A stretch of DNA of 64,000 bases, from the NCBI RefSeq assembly GCF_030687495.1, contig NZ_CP117435.1:1550001-1614000 (forward strand). Direction: 5' to 3'. The notes beneath the pieces are model-generated. The model saw nothing but the letters and a program-made list of their open reading frames with translations. It was not told the origin of the DNA and did not search any database. Within the stretch, counting starts at the first letter, position 1, and each line of letters begins with the position of its first letter. Source of the DNA: Pseudomonas sp. FP453. Its GTDB lineage: Bacteria > Pseudomonadota > Gammaproteobacteria > Pseudomonadales > Pseudomonadaceae. Below are positions 28,554 to 37,210 of the stretch, one piece after another. The position numbers were made by a program, and so were the translations under genes.

Positions 28554-29609
28554 TCAGATCGCCAGCGTCGGGTAGTCGATGTAACCCACCGGGCCCTTGC
28601 TGTAGAAGGTATCCGGGCGCGCATCGTTGAGTGGCGCATCGGCTTTCAAGCGGGCCGGCAAGTCCGGGTTGGCAATGAACGGTACGCCCCAGGCCACGGC
28701 ATCCGCTTTACCTTCGGCCAGCCAGGCGTTGGCGCTGTCCTTGGTGAAGCGCTCGTTGGCGATGTACACGCCGCCAAACGCCTTCTTCAATTGCGGGCCG
28801 AGGCTGTCGCCGGCTTCTTTCTCGCGCGAGCAGATGAACGCGATGCCACGCTTGCCCAGTTCGCTGGCCACGTAGGTAAAGGTTTCTGCCAGGTTGTCAT
28901 CGCCCATGTCGTGGGAGTCGGCACGCGGTGCCAAATGCACACCCACGCGGCCGGCGCCCCAGACTTCAATGGCGGCGTCGGTCACTTCCAGCAGCAGGCG
29001 TGCACGGTTTTCCAGGGAGCCGCCGTACTGGTCGGTACGTTTGTTCGTGCTGCTTTGCAGGAACTGGTCCAGCAGGTAGCCGTTGGCGCCATGGATTTCC
29101 ACGCCGTCGAAGCCGGCGGCCTTGGCGTTCTCGGCACCGGTGCGGTAGGCGTCGACGATGTCGGCGATTTCCGCGGTTTCCAGGGCGCGTGGCGTCGGGT
29201 AGTCGGCCAGTGGGCGCACCAGGCTGACGTGGCCCTTGGGCTGGATCGCGCTCGGCGCCACCGGGGTTTCGCCGTTCAGGTACGACTCATGGGAGATACG
29301 GCCCACATGCCACAGTTGCAGGAAAATCTTGCCGCCCGCGCCGTGGATCGCCTTGGTCACGTTGGCCCAGCCACGCACCTGGTCGTTGGACCAGATGCCT
29401 GGCGTGTCCGGGTAGCCCACGCCCAGCGGGGTCACCGAGGTGGCTTCGCTGAGGATCAGTCCGGCGGAAGCGCGTTGCACGTAATACTCGGCCATCAGCG
29501 CGTTGGGCACACGACCCGCGTCGGCACGGCAGCGGGTCAGCGGCGCCATGATGATGCGGTTGGACAGTTCCAGGTCGCCCAGTGTGATCGGGTCGAAAAT
29601 AGTCGTCAT
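28554..29609 (-). CDS. xenB: Old-yellow-enzyme family oxidoreductase, xenobiotic reductase B / NemA type
   Basis: A 351-aa FMN protein of the OYE family. Substrate-binding H173 and N176 and the proton donor Y178 lie in EIHGANGYLLDQFLQ; the N-terminal APLTRCRAD segment carries C27. The group reduces N-ethylmaleimide, nitrate esters, nitroaromatics and enones with NADPH. The ATG at 29609 follows AAAGG. It sits 28 bp after an MFS gene and an ArsR regulator on the same strand, suggesting one inducible detoxification unit (arsR-mfs-xenB). Confidence 0.88.
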   Translation of the reverse strand: MTTIFDPITLGDLELSNRIIMAPLTRCRADAGRVPNALMAEYYVQRASAGLILSEATSVTPLGVGYPDTPGIWSNDQVRGWANVTKAIHGAGGKIFLQLWHVGRISHESYLNGETPVAPSAIQPKGHVSLVRPLADYPTPRALETAEIADIVDAYRTGAENAKAAGFDGVEIHGANGYLLDQFLQSSTNKRTDQYGGSLENRARLLLEVTDAAIEVWGAGRVGVHLAPRADSHDMGDDNLAETFTYVASELGKRGIAFICSREKEAGDSLGPQLKKAFGGVYIANERFTKDSANAWLAEGKADAVAWGVPFIANPDLPARLKADAPLNDARPDTFYSKGPVGYIDYPTLAI

Positions 29610-29637
29610 GGGATAACACCTTTCTCTTTGAAGTTGA

Positions 29638-30804
29638 TCAGTGGGTCGCAGGGGCCAGGTCGGCATCGCCGTTCTGACGGAAAGTAATCAAGGTCACCAG
29701 CAGCGCGAGGATCGCCAGCGCACCGGCGGCCAATGGCACGCTGGTCAGGCCGAAACCGTGGGCAATCACACTGCCGCCGACCCAGGCGCCGAGGGCGTTG
29801 CCGATGTTGAAGGCGCCGATGTTCAGGGTGGACACCAGGTTCGGTGCGGCCTTGCCAAAGGTCACCACGTTGATTTGCAGCGCCGGCACAGCGGCAAATG
29901 CGGCGGTGGCCCACAGGAACAGGGTGATTTCCGTCGGGATCACGGCGACGCTGGTCCAGGTCAGCGCGGTGGAGATCACCGCCATGCTGATAAACACGCC
30001 GATCAAGGTGGCTGCCAGGCGCTTGTCCGCCAGCTTGCCGCCGATGATATTGCCCAAGGTCAGGCCCAGGCCGATCAGCAACAGGGTCCAGGTCACGCCT
30101 TTGGGCGAGATGCCGGTGACATCGCCCAGCAGCGGCGCGACGTAGGTGAAGAGGGTGAACATCGACGCGGAGAACAGCGCGGTCATGGTCAGCGACAACC
30201 AGATGCCGGCGCCCTTGAGGGCCGCCAGTTCGGCGCGCATGTCGAGTTTTTCTTCGTCACGCTTGGCCGGCAGGAAGCGGATCAAGCCGATCAGCGCCAC
30301 CACACCAATCACGGTGACCGCCCAGAACGTCGAGCGCCAGCCCGCCGCCTGGCCCAGTGCAGTGCCCAGCGGCACGCCGAGGACGTTGGCCAGGGTCAAG
30401 CCGGTGAACATCAAGGCCACGGCCGACGCGCGCTTGTTGGCCGGCACCAGGTTGGCCGCGACCACCGAACCGATGCCGAAGAACGCACCGTGGCACAACG
30501 CAGTGACCACACGGGCAAACATCAGCACGTTGTAGTCACTGGCCAGGGCGCAGAGCAGGTTGCCGACGATAAAGATGCCCATCAACGCTACCAGTGCGGC
30601 CTTGCGCGGCAGCTTGGCGGTGGCCAGTGCCATGAACGGCGCACCAATGGCCACGCCGAGGGCGTAGCCGGTGACCAGCCAGCCGGCGCCGGGGATCGAC
30701 ACGCCGAGGTCTGCCGCCACATCGGGCAGCAAGCCCATGATGACGAACTCGGTGGTGCCGATGGCGAAGGCGCTCAGGGCCAGGATGAGTAGCGAGAGGG
30801 GCAT
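29638..30804 (-). CDS. MFS exporter, DHA1 family (YdhP/AraJ-like)
   Basis: A 388-aa, 12-helix permease. LSAFAIGTTEFVIMGLLPDVA in helix 1 and the helix-5 sequence FTGLTLANVLGVPLGTALGQ are typical of the AraJ/YdhP drug:H+ antiporter group. The substrate is unknown. It lies between an ArsR regulator (13 bp upstream) and xenB, and may expel the compound or product handled by that enzyme. ATG 30804 matches the family start MPLSLLILALS. Confidence 0.85.
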   Translation of the reverse strand: MPLSLLILALSAFAIGTTEFVIMGLLPDVAADLGVSIPGAGWLVTGYALGVAIGAPFMALATAKLPRKAALVALMGIFIVGNLLCALASDYNVLMFARVVTALCHGAFFGIGSVVAANLVPANKRASAVALMFTGLTLANVLGVPLGTALGQAAGWRSTFWAVTVIGVVALIGLIRFLPAKRDEEKLDMRAELAALKGAGIWLSLTMTALFSASMFTLFTYVAPLLGDVTGISPKGVTWTLLLIGLGLTLGNIIGGKLADKRLAATLIGVFISMAVISTALTWTSVAVIPTEITLFLWATAAFAAVPALQINVVTFGKAAPNLVSTLNIGAFNIGNALGAWVGGSVIAHGFGLTSVPLAAGALAILALLVTLITFRQNGDADLAPATH

Positions 30805-30817
30805 TATCGTTTCCTTG

Positions 30818-31132
30818 TTACAGCGGTGCGCTGAGTTCGGTGATGAGCGCATCGAGGAAGGCTTGGATGGTTTCCTCGTTGCGTTTGAAAAAGTGCCACT
30901 GCCCGGCCTTCTGGCTGCTGATCAACCCCGCGCGTTGCAACGTCGCCAGGTGCGCCGACACGGTGGACTGGGACAAGCCGCAGCGCTGGTCGATCTGCCC
31001 GGCACAGATGCCGTATTCGTGGTTGTGCAGTTGCTCGGGGAATTGCACTTTTGGGTCTTTCAGCCAGTTGAGGATGTCTCGCCGTACTGGGTGCGCCAGG
31101 GCTTTTATTATTTCGTCGAGGTCGATGGACAT
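30818..31132 (-). CDS. ArsR-family transcriptional regulator
   Basis: A 104-aa winged-helix protein: LDEIIKALAHPVRRDILNWL at the start, recognition helix LSQSTVSAHLATLQRAGL, wing ISSQKAGQWHFFKR. It lacks the CVC metal box of metal sensors, so an organic or redox signal is more likely. It is first in the mfs-xenB unit, and its promoter carries three related operator-like repeats. The single-cysteine pairs C43 and C51 (GICAGQIDQRCGLS) could act as a redox or electrophile switch, which would fit the enzyme downstream; this is inference. Confidence 0.85.
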   Translation of the reverse strand: MSIDLDEIIKALAHPVRRDILNWLKDPKVQFPEQLHNHEYGICAGQIDQRCGLSQSTVSAHLATLQRAGLISSQKAGQWHFFKRNEETIQAFLDALITELSAPL

Positions 31133-31154
31133 GGCAGGTGCTCGGTGTCTTGAA

Positions 31155-31257
31155 ACGTTATATCGCGATGAGGCGAACCTTAAATCGTTATATCCCGATA
31201 TGCCAATATGAATTGGGTCTTAAAGCCGTTCAAATCGGTATATCGGGTTATAACGAT
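31155..31257. promoter_or_regulatory. Three repeated operator-like sites upstream of the ArsR gene
   Basis: ACGTTATATCGCGAT (31155), TCGTTATATCCCGATAT (31185) and the inverse-oriented TATATCGGGTTATAACGAT (31239) share the core CGTTATATCSCGAT. They sit between the arsR start and the divergent acpH start. The first two are 30 bp apart (about three helical turns). Confidence 0.6.
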
Positions 31258-31286
31258 ACGTTGACGGCAGTGCTAAACTGCGCGGC

Positions 31287-31871
31287 ATGAATTATCTCGC
31301 ACATCTGCACCTCGGCGGCCAACTTCCTGCACAACTGCTGGGCAGCCTCTATGGCGATTTCGTCAAAGGCCGCCTGCAAGGCCAGTTCAACCCGCAAATC
31401 GAAGCAGCGATCCAGCTGCACCGTTCGATCGACCGGTTTACCGACAGCCACCCGTTGGTGGGGGAGGCGTTGTCGCGCTTCAGCCTGACCCGCAGGCGGT
31501 ATGCCGGCATCGTCCTCGATGTGTTTTTCGATCACTGCCTGGCGCGGGACTGGGCGCTGTACGCCGACCAGCCGCTGGAGCGCTTCACCGCGCAGGTGTA
31601 CCGCGTGCTGGCGGCCGAGCCGCAATTGCCGGGGCGGCTGGCGCAGATAGCGCCGTGGATGGCGGCGGATGATTGGCTGGGGTCTTATCGCGAGTTCGCG
31701 GTGATGGAACAGGTGTTGCGCGGGATTTCGCGGCGGTTGTCGCAGCCGCAGGAGTTGGGGTTTGCGATGCAGGAATTGCGCGAGTTGTATGAGCCGTTGA
31801 GTGAAGACTTCCGAGTCTTCTACCCCGAGTTGCAGGTGTTTGCACAAACCCAACTGATTACTGAGATCTAA
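31287..31871 (+). CDS. acpH: Acyl carrier protein phosphodiesterase
   Basis: A 194-aa HD-like hydrolase that removes 4'-phosphopantetheine from ACP. The family start MNYLAHLHLGG, GSLYGDFVKGRL, the IQLHRSIDRFTDSHP helix and GIVLDVFFDHCLARDW are all recognisable. It is divergent from the arsR unit and monocistronic, followed by a REPIN. The ATG is very close to the operator-like repeats, so it may be affected by the same regulator. Confidence 0.9.
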   Translation: MNYLAHLHLGGQLPAQLLGSLYGDFVKGRLQGQFNPQIEAAIQLHRSIDRFTDSHPLVGEALSRFSLTRRRYAGIVLDVFFDHCLARDWALYADQPLERFTAQVYRVLAAEPQLPGRLAQIAPWMAADDWLGSYREFAVMEQVLRGISRRLSQPQELGFAMQELRELYEPLSEDFRVFYPELQVFAQTQLITEI

Positions 31872-31872
31872 A

Positions 31873-31990
31873 TGTGGGAGCTGGCTTGTGTGGGAGCGGG
31901 CTTGCCCGCGATAGCGGTAGATCAGTCACAACATGTTTGCTGACCCACCGCTATCGCAGCGATGCGGCGACCCGACAAGCCAGCTCCCAC
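31873..31990. repeat. Composite REPIN-like element (nested heads of two types)
   Basis: A truncated GTGGGAGCTGGCTTG is followed directly by a full GTGGGAGCGGGCTTGCCCGC arm; the right side has CCGCTATCGC, a 16-bp insertion and then AAGCCAGCTCCCAC. It looks like a B-type repeat inside an A-type one. Confidence 0.8.
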
Positions 31991-32015
31991 ATTTTGAACT
32001 GTGTTCACTTTGAGA

Positions 32016-32807
32016 TCAGGCTGCAAATGCAGGTCGAGCCTCTACCTCTTCAGCCTCCGGCACCGGCCCAAACAACACCTTCTGCACCGCTTGCTGCGCC
32101 TGATACGCCAACGCCGCACGTTCCTGCCCGGCACAGGCAATCGGCTTGAGCAGATGAATTTCCACATCGCCCTGGTCATTGGCAAACAGGCGCATCAGGT
32201 GCGAGAGCAAATCATCATCACCAATAAACGGCGCCATCGGGTCGACCTGGCCGTCGCGCAGATAGCGGATCGCCACGGGTTGCAGTGACACATCCGCATC
32301 AATCGCACTGGCCAGCAAGCGCCCGTGGAAGGTGCGCAGGCTGCGCCCATCGGTGGTGGTGCCTTCGGGAAACATCAGCAGCGGGTGCTGTTGCTCCAGA
32401 TGGCGGGTCATCTGCTTGCGGATCAGCTGGCTGTCGCCCGAGCCGCGACGAATGAACAAGCTACCGGCCTTCGCCGCCAGCCAGCCGGCCACCGGCCAGG
32501 TGCGCACTTCGGCCTTGGACAGAAACGACATGGGCGCCACCGCGCCCAGCAACGGGATATCGGTCCACGACACGTGATTGCTCACCCACAGCATTGGCTG
32601 TTGCGGCAACTCACCGTGCACGGTCACGCGAAAGGGCAGGGCGTTGGTCAGCCGTGCCATGAAAAACCGCGACCAACGCTGGCGCCGCACCATCGAGTTG
32701 GCAATGCCCAGGCGCTCGAACAGGCCAAACACACTGGCCATGCTCAAGCCCAGCCCCACCACCACCAGCACGCGAGCAATGCGCCCGTACACCCGCAGAC
32801 GGCTCAT
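32016..32807 (-). CDS. olsA: Lyso-ornithine lipid O-acyltransferase (OlsA-like)
   Basis: A 263-aa PlsC-family acyltransferase with one N-terminal membrane helix. The HX4D motif is NHVSWTD (H78, D83) and the acyl-acceptor motif FPEGTT is at 146-151. Paired with OlsB it adds the second acyl chain to make ornithine lipid, a phosphorus-free membrane lipid induced by phosphate limitation. Its start overlaps the olsB stop by one base (TAATG). Confidence 0.85.
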   Translation of the reverse strand: MSRLRVYGRIARVLVVVGLGLSMASVFGLFERLGIANSMVRRQRWSRFFMARLTNALPFRVTVHGELPQQPMLWVSNHVSWTDIPLLGAVAPMSFLSKAEVRTWPVAGWLAAKAGSLFIRRGSGDSQLIRKQMTRHLEQQHPLLMFPEGTTTDGRSLRTFHGRLLASAIDADVSLQPVAIRYLRDGQVDPMAPFIGDDDLLSHLMRLFANDQGDVEIHLLKPIACAGQERAALAYQAQQAVQKVLFGPVPEAEEVEARPAFAA

Positions 32808-33562
32808 TACATGGCCGCCTTGAAGTGGCGGGCGTAACGCGGGCAAAGCTCATCGCGCTTGAGCAGGATGAACACGTCGGCCACCTGGAAATCTTCGTCC
32901 CAGCACGGCTCGCCGCAGATCTTCGCGCCCAGGCGCATGTAGGCCTTGAGCAACGGCGGCATTTCCGCGATGACGTTGGACGGCAAATCCAGGGCCGGCA
33001 GGGGTTTCTTCGGTTCGGCGCGCAGGTGTTCGTTGCACAGGTAACGTTCGCGCAGGCGCTGCATGATCGCGTGGGCCTGGATGCCGCCGTCGTGCATCGG
33101 GATGCTCGCGCAACCCATCAGGTAGCTGTAGCCGCCCTGGTTGAGGACCTCGGCCAATTCGCCCCACAACACGGCGATGGTGCCACCGTTGCGGTAGGCC
33201 GGGTCGACGCAGGTGCGGCCGATTTCCAGGATCGGCCCTTGCAGGTGCAGCAAGCCATGCAGGCTGAATTCTTCTTCACTGTAGAACCGGCCCAGGGTGC
33301 TGGCGGCCGCGTGGTCGAGCAAACGGGTGGTGGCCACCAAGCGACCGCTGTTCAAGTCCCGCACGCCGATGTGGCTGCAGTGAACATCATAGTCATCCAT
33401 GTCCAGACCCAGTTCCGCGCCTTTCAGCTTGGCGTTGAACTCGCCGCTGAACACGTTGAACCGCAAGGCCTGGGCTTCCTGCAACGCCTGTGCGCCAACC
33501 AGGCGTTCGGCTTGCAGACGGCGTTCATTGCCGGTGTCGCTGATGCGGGCGATCTGAGTCAT
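32807..33562 (-). CDS. olsB: L-ornithine N(alpha)-acyltransferase (OlsB-like)
   Basis: A 251-aa GNAT-fold enzyme that transfers a 3-hydroxyacyl group from ACP to ornithine. Recognisable blocks are [44 protein letters not shown] and [14 protein letters not shown], in the family order. ATG 33562 (MTQIARISD) is preferred over a codon eight residues upstream. With olsA it forms a two-gene operon as in P. aeruginosa (PA4350-4351). Confidence 0.88.
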   Translation of the reverse strand: MTQIARISDTGNERRLQAERLVGAQALQEAQALRFNVFSGEFNAKLKGAELGLDMDDYDVHCSHIGVRDLNSGRLVATTRLLDHAAASTLGRFYSEEEFSLHGLLHLQGPILEIGRTCVDPAYRNGGTIAVLWGELAEVLNQGGYSYLMGCASIPMHDGGIQAHAIMQRLRERYLCNEHLRAEPKKPLPALDLPSNVIAEMPPLLKAYMRLGAKICGEPCWDEDFQVADVFILLKRDELCPRYARHFKAAM

Positions 33563-33749
33563 GGCGAGTCTCCGAGTGCCGGCCACGATTTCGGCCGGTC
33601 GACTTTGTTGTCCAAACTCAGGCTATGGAGGCCCGGTGTCATCTCCATGAACTTATGGTGACGCTTGAATGACAGCCCGGCCTGTCGCAAATCTGTCATC
33701 ACCCTCGGCTAGGCTCGCGGGCTTGAATGCCCCCGTTGAGTCCGCGTCC

Positions 33750-34825
33750 ATGGTCAGAGGCTTGTTGTGTGTTGTGCTGTTGTCTGTCACCGCGGCCGCC
33801 CACGCCGAAACCTGGCCTGACAAGGAGTGGGCCAAGGGCACACCGATCGCAGGCCCCGCTGTCGATGCCTTGAACACCTACGCGTTTCCCGCGCGTGACG
33901 ACAGCACCCGCCAAGGCATTCGTACCGATGCGCTGTTGGTGATCCGCGATGGCGAAATCATCTATGAGCGTTATGCCGCGCCAACCTCGGCCAGCACCCC
34001 GCACCTCACGTGGTCGGTCAGTAAAAGCTTGCTGGCGACGGTGTTGGGCGTGGCCTACGGCGAAAACCGCTTCAAGCTGACCGATCCCGCCGCACGTTTC
34101 TATCCGCCGATGAAGCAGCATCCCACGGTCACCATGGGCGACCTGCTGCATTGGGCATCGGGGCTGGATTGGCAGGAAGACTACGAATACGCCCCGCTGA
34201 AGTCCTCGGTGGTGGCGATGCTCTACACACGGGGGCGGGGTGTGATATGGCCGAGTTCGCTGCCGACACCGAGGCCGCCAGCGCCCCCGGCCAGGTGTTC
34301 CGTTACTCCAGTGGCGACAGCAATATCCTGTCCGCTGCCCTTAAAGGCATGCTCGGGCACAAGGCCTACATGAGTTATCCGTGGGATGCGCTGTTCAAGC
34401 CGCTGGGCATTCGAAACGCGACCTGGGAAACCGATGCGGATGAAACCTTCGTCGCTTCGTCCTACGCCTACCTCACCGCTCGGGATCTGGCGCGTGTCGG
34501 CCTGTTGATGGCGCGCGACGGTCGTTGGGGCTCGCAGCAGTTGTTGCCCCAAGACTGGGTTGCGTTCAATCGCCAACCCTTCGCCCGCTATAAAGCTGGC
34601 CAGGACGAAGCGGTACCGGGCGGCCATTGGTGGCTCAATCAAGGCTCCCCACGGGCATGGCCCGATGCACCCGTCGACACCTTCGCCGCCCTCGGCCACT
34701 GGGGCCAGGCGCTGTACGTGATGCCTGATGAACATCTGGTGATCGTGCGCTATGGCGATGATCGCGACGGCAGTTATCGCCACAACGAATTGCTCAAGCG
34801 CGTGCTCGCGGCGGTGCAGCCATGA
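33750..34825 (+). pseudogene. Serine hydrolase (class C beta-lactamase-like), frameshifted
   Basis: The N-terminal part (signal peptide MVRGLLCVVLLSVTAAAHA, then the SxxK motif S89-V-S-K92 and WASGLDW) is in one frame; the rest (AEFAADTEAASAPGQVFRYSS, then LTARDLARVGLLMARDG and GHWGQALYVMPDEH) is in another. The switch is at 34231-34241, in GGGGGCGGGGT: one base seems missing (or two added) from a G run. Joined, it would be a normal ~358-aa secreted serine hydrolase. It may be a sequencing slip, a true mutation or a slippage switch. The overlapping next gene appears intact. Confidence 0.8.
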
Positions 34826-35136
34826 TCCGTCGCCGGCCGTTTACCAGTCTGCTGCTGGTGTTGTTGCTCGCGCTGGTGGGTTGGGCGTGGCACGAACGCG
34901 TCAACCTGCAAGCCTTCCCCGACATCATTGCAGCGTACACCGCCAAGGAGTATTGCTCGTGCCGGTATGTGGCGAACAACCCGGCCGAGTATTGCCGGCG
35001 TTATGTGAAGCAATACGTGCCCACCAGCGCGTTCAGCGATAACCCCGAGCGCAGTGAAGTGACTGCCAGCGGCATGGGGCGTACGCACACGGCACGCTGG
35101 CTCGGCGACCGTCAGGGCTGTCGCCTGAACCCCTGA
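34822..35136 (+). CDS. Small exported or membrane-anchored hypothetical protein
   Basis: A 104-aa protein with one N-terminal hydrophobic helix (FTSLLLVLLLALVGWAW) and an otherwise hydrophilic periplasmic part. Four cysteines (two in YCSCRYV, then EYCRRY and QGCRLNP) could form disulfides. Its ATG overlaps the serine-hydrolase stop (ATGA), so the two are coupled and probably work together. I do not recognise a named family. Confidence 0.65.
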   Translation: MIRRRPFTSLLLVLLLALVGWAWHERVNLQAFPDIIAAYTAKEYCSCRYVANNPAEYCRRYVKQYVPTSAFSDNPERSEVTASGMGRTHTARWLGDRQGCRLNP

Positions 35137-35152
35137 CACACCTCATACCCCC

Positions 35153-35241
35153 TGTGGGAGCGGGCTTGCCCGCGATAGCGGTACATCAGTCAACATCTCC
35201 AGTGGCTGACACACTGCAATCGCGGGCAAGCCCGCTCCCAC
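35153..35241. repeat. REPIN-like inverted repeat (AGCGGG type)
   Basis: GTGGGAGCGGGCTTGCCCGC and its inverse, 89 bp overall, between the hypothetical gene and the yceI-like gene. Confidence 0.9.
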
Positions 35242-35324
35242 ACGAGTCTGCATTCACATCGGATTTGCGCCGCTTGTGACATTGCGCTTAAGGTTCGTGC
35301 AGGTTTTTCCCCCGCGAGTTCTCA

Positions 35325-35903
35325 ATGCTGATCAAACCCCTGGCCTTCGCCCTGCTGGCCGCCGTTGCCGTGCCTGCCCATGCCGACTGGTACCTGGATA
35401 ACGAATCGTCACGCCTGTCCTTCGTCACCACCAAGAACACCGACATCGCCGAGGTGCAGCGCTTTTTGGTGTTGCACGGCAAGGTTGACGGCGCTGGCGC
35501 CGCGCAAGTGGAAGTGGAGCTGGAGTCGGTCAACAGTGGTATCCCGCTGCGCGACGAGCGTATGCGCAATGACCTGTTCCAGATCAAGACCTTCCCCGAC
35601 GCGCTGATCCGCGCGCAGATCAACCTGCAACCGATCAACGACCTGGCCCCTGGCGCGCAGTTGGAACTGCGCCTGCCCTTGAGCGTGACCCTGCACGGCA
35701 AGACCCAGACCTACAGCGCCGAGCTGCTGGCCACGCGCCTGGATGACCGGCGCTTCCAGGTAGTGACCCTGGAGCCTGTGGTATTGCATGCCGAGGATTT
35801 TGAGCTGATGCCGGGTGTCGCCGCATTGCGCAAGGCGGCCGGTCTGGCGTCGATCAGTTTGTCGGTGCCGGTGGGTGCGGTGCTGATCTTCACGGCGCGC
35901 TGA
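35325..35903 (+). CDS. YceI-family periplasmic lipid-binding-type protein
   Basis: A 192-aa protein with a signal peptide cut after VPAHA (residue 20) and a YceI beta-barrel: WYLDNESSRLSFVTTKN, VELESVNSGIPLRDERM, and LPLSVTLHGKTQTYSAEL follow the family order. YceI proteins bind long isoprenoid chains; the function is mostly unknown. The clsB start lies 2 bp after the stop, so the two form an operon. Confidence 0.85.
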   Translation: MLIKPLAFALLAAVAVPAHADWYLDNESSRLSFVTTKNTDIAEVQRFLVLHGKVDGAGAAQVEVELESVNSGIPLRDERMRNDLFQIKTFPDALIRAQINLQPINDLAPGAQLELRLPLSVTLHGKTQTYSAELLATRLDDRRFQVVTLEPVVLHAEDFELMPGVAALRKAAGLASISLSVPVGAVLIFTAR

Positions 35904-35905
35904 CC

Positions 35906-37063
35906 GTGAGCGGCGCAGTGTTCCCGTGGCGCAGCGCCAACCGCTTTGAGTTGTTGATCGACGGGCCGAATTTCTTCCCGCAGATGCTGGTGGGTATTGC
36001 CCGCGCCGAGCGCCAGGTGGATCTGGAGTTGTACCTGGTGGAAGCCGGGGCCTGTGCCGACGCCTTGGTGCAAGCGCTGGTGCTGGCCGCCGAACGTGGC
36101 GTGCAGGTGCGCTGCCTGTTTGATGACTACGGCAGCCTGGCGTTTACCCTCGGCCTGCGCAAGCGCCTGACCGACGCCGGGGTGGAGCTGCGTTTCTACA
36201 ATCGCCTCAGCTGGCGGCGCTGGATGCGCAACCTGTACCGCGACCACCGCAAGCTGTTGCTGATCGACCAAGGCAGCGCTTTTGTCGGTGGCACGGGCGT
36301 AACCGATGAGTTCTGGACCCCGGGCAATGACACGGCGGACTGGCACGAAGTGATGGTGCAGATGGACGGCCCGTTGGTGCAGGATTGGCAGGCATTGTTC
36401 GACCGCCAATGGCACGCCAACGCAGCGCGCCGGGAGTGGAAGCCGGCGACCCGTTTCGGTTTGCCACGCTTGCCCAAGATGCCCGCCACGGGGCCGGGCC
36501 TGGGCCGTGTCGCCTATGCCGATGCCCGTCAGCATCGCGACATTTTGCAATCGTTGATCCGCGCCTTGAACAGTGGCAAGCAGCGTATCTGGCTGGCTAC
36601 GCCCTATTTTTTGCCGACCTGGGGCGTACGCCGCGCCTTGCGCCGTGCCGCCGGGCGTGGGGTGGATGTGCGTTTGCTGCTCACCGGGCCGCGTACCGAT
36701 CACCCATCCGTGCGCTATGCCGGGCACCGGTACTACCCGCGCCTGCTGCGTTCGGGGGTGCAGATCTTTGAATACCAGCCGTGCTTTCTGCACCTGAAAA
36801 TGGTGCTGGTGGACGATTGGGTCAGTGTGGGGTCGTGCAACTTCGATCACTGGAATTTGCGCTTCAACCTGGACGCCAACCTGGAAGCGTTGGACCCTGA
36901 CTTGACGCGGGCAGTGGCGGGCAGTTTCGAGCGGGATTTTGCCCAGAGCCTGGCGGTGAGCCTGGAGGCGTGGCAGTCGCGGCCGTTGTGGCGGCGGGTG
37001 AAGCAGCGGGTGTGGGGGTGGATTGATCGGTTGGTGGTGAACTTGCTGGATAGACGCGGCTAA
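35906..37063 (+). CDS. clsB: Cardiolipin synthase, ClsB type
   Basis: A 385-aa phospholipase-D superfamily enzyme without N-terminal membrane helices. Both HKD motifs are complete: H114-K116-D121 (HRKLLLIDQGSAFVGG) and H296-K298-D303 (HLKMVLVDDWVSVGSCNFD). It joins phosphatidyl groups to make cardiolipin or related lipids. The start is GTG 35906. The absence of the membrane anchor and the length indicate ClsB rather than ClsA. Confidence 0.88.
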   Translation: MSGAVFPWRSANRFELLIDGPNFFPQMLVGIARAERQVDLELYLVEAGACADALVQALVLAAERGVQVRCLFDDYGSLAFTLGLRKRLTDAGVELRFYNRLSWRRWMRNLYRDHRKLLLIDQGSAFVGGTGVTDEFWTPGNDTADWHEVMVQMDGPLVQDWQALFDRQWHANAARREWKPATRFGLPRLPKMPATGPGLGRVAYADARQHRDILQSLIRALNSGKQRIWLATPYFLPTWGVRRALRRAAGRGVDVRLLLTGPRTDHPSVRYAGHRYYPRLLRSGVQIFEYQPCFLHLKMVLVDDWVSVGSCNFDHWNLRFNLDANLEALDPDLTRAVAGSFERDFAQSLAVSLEAWQSRPLWRRVKQRVWGWIDRLVVNLLDRRG

Positions 37064-37084
37064 CCAGACCGCTGAGATCAAAAT

Positions 37085-37186
37085 GTGGGAGCTGGCTTGT
37101 GTGGGAGCCGGGCTTGCCCGCGATGCAGGCACCTAGGTGTTTCAGTCATACCGAGGTGATGCCATCGCAGGCAAGCCAGCTCCCAC
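37085..37186. repeat. Composite REPIN-like element
   Basis: Truncated GTGGGAGCTGGCTTG, then GTGGGAGCCGGGCTTGCCCG, and a right arm GCAGGCAAGCCAGCTCCCAC of the other type. The interior carries CACCTAGGT and ACCGAGGTG, the second interior class of this window. Confidence 0.82.
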
Positions 37187-37210
37187 ACTGACTGCATTTA
37201 CAGCTTTAAA

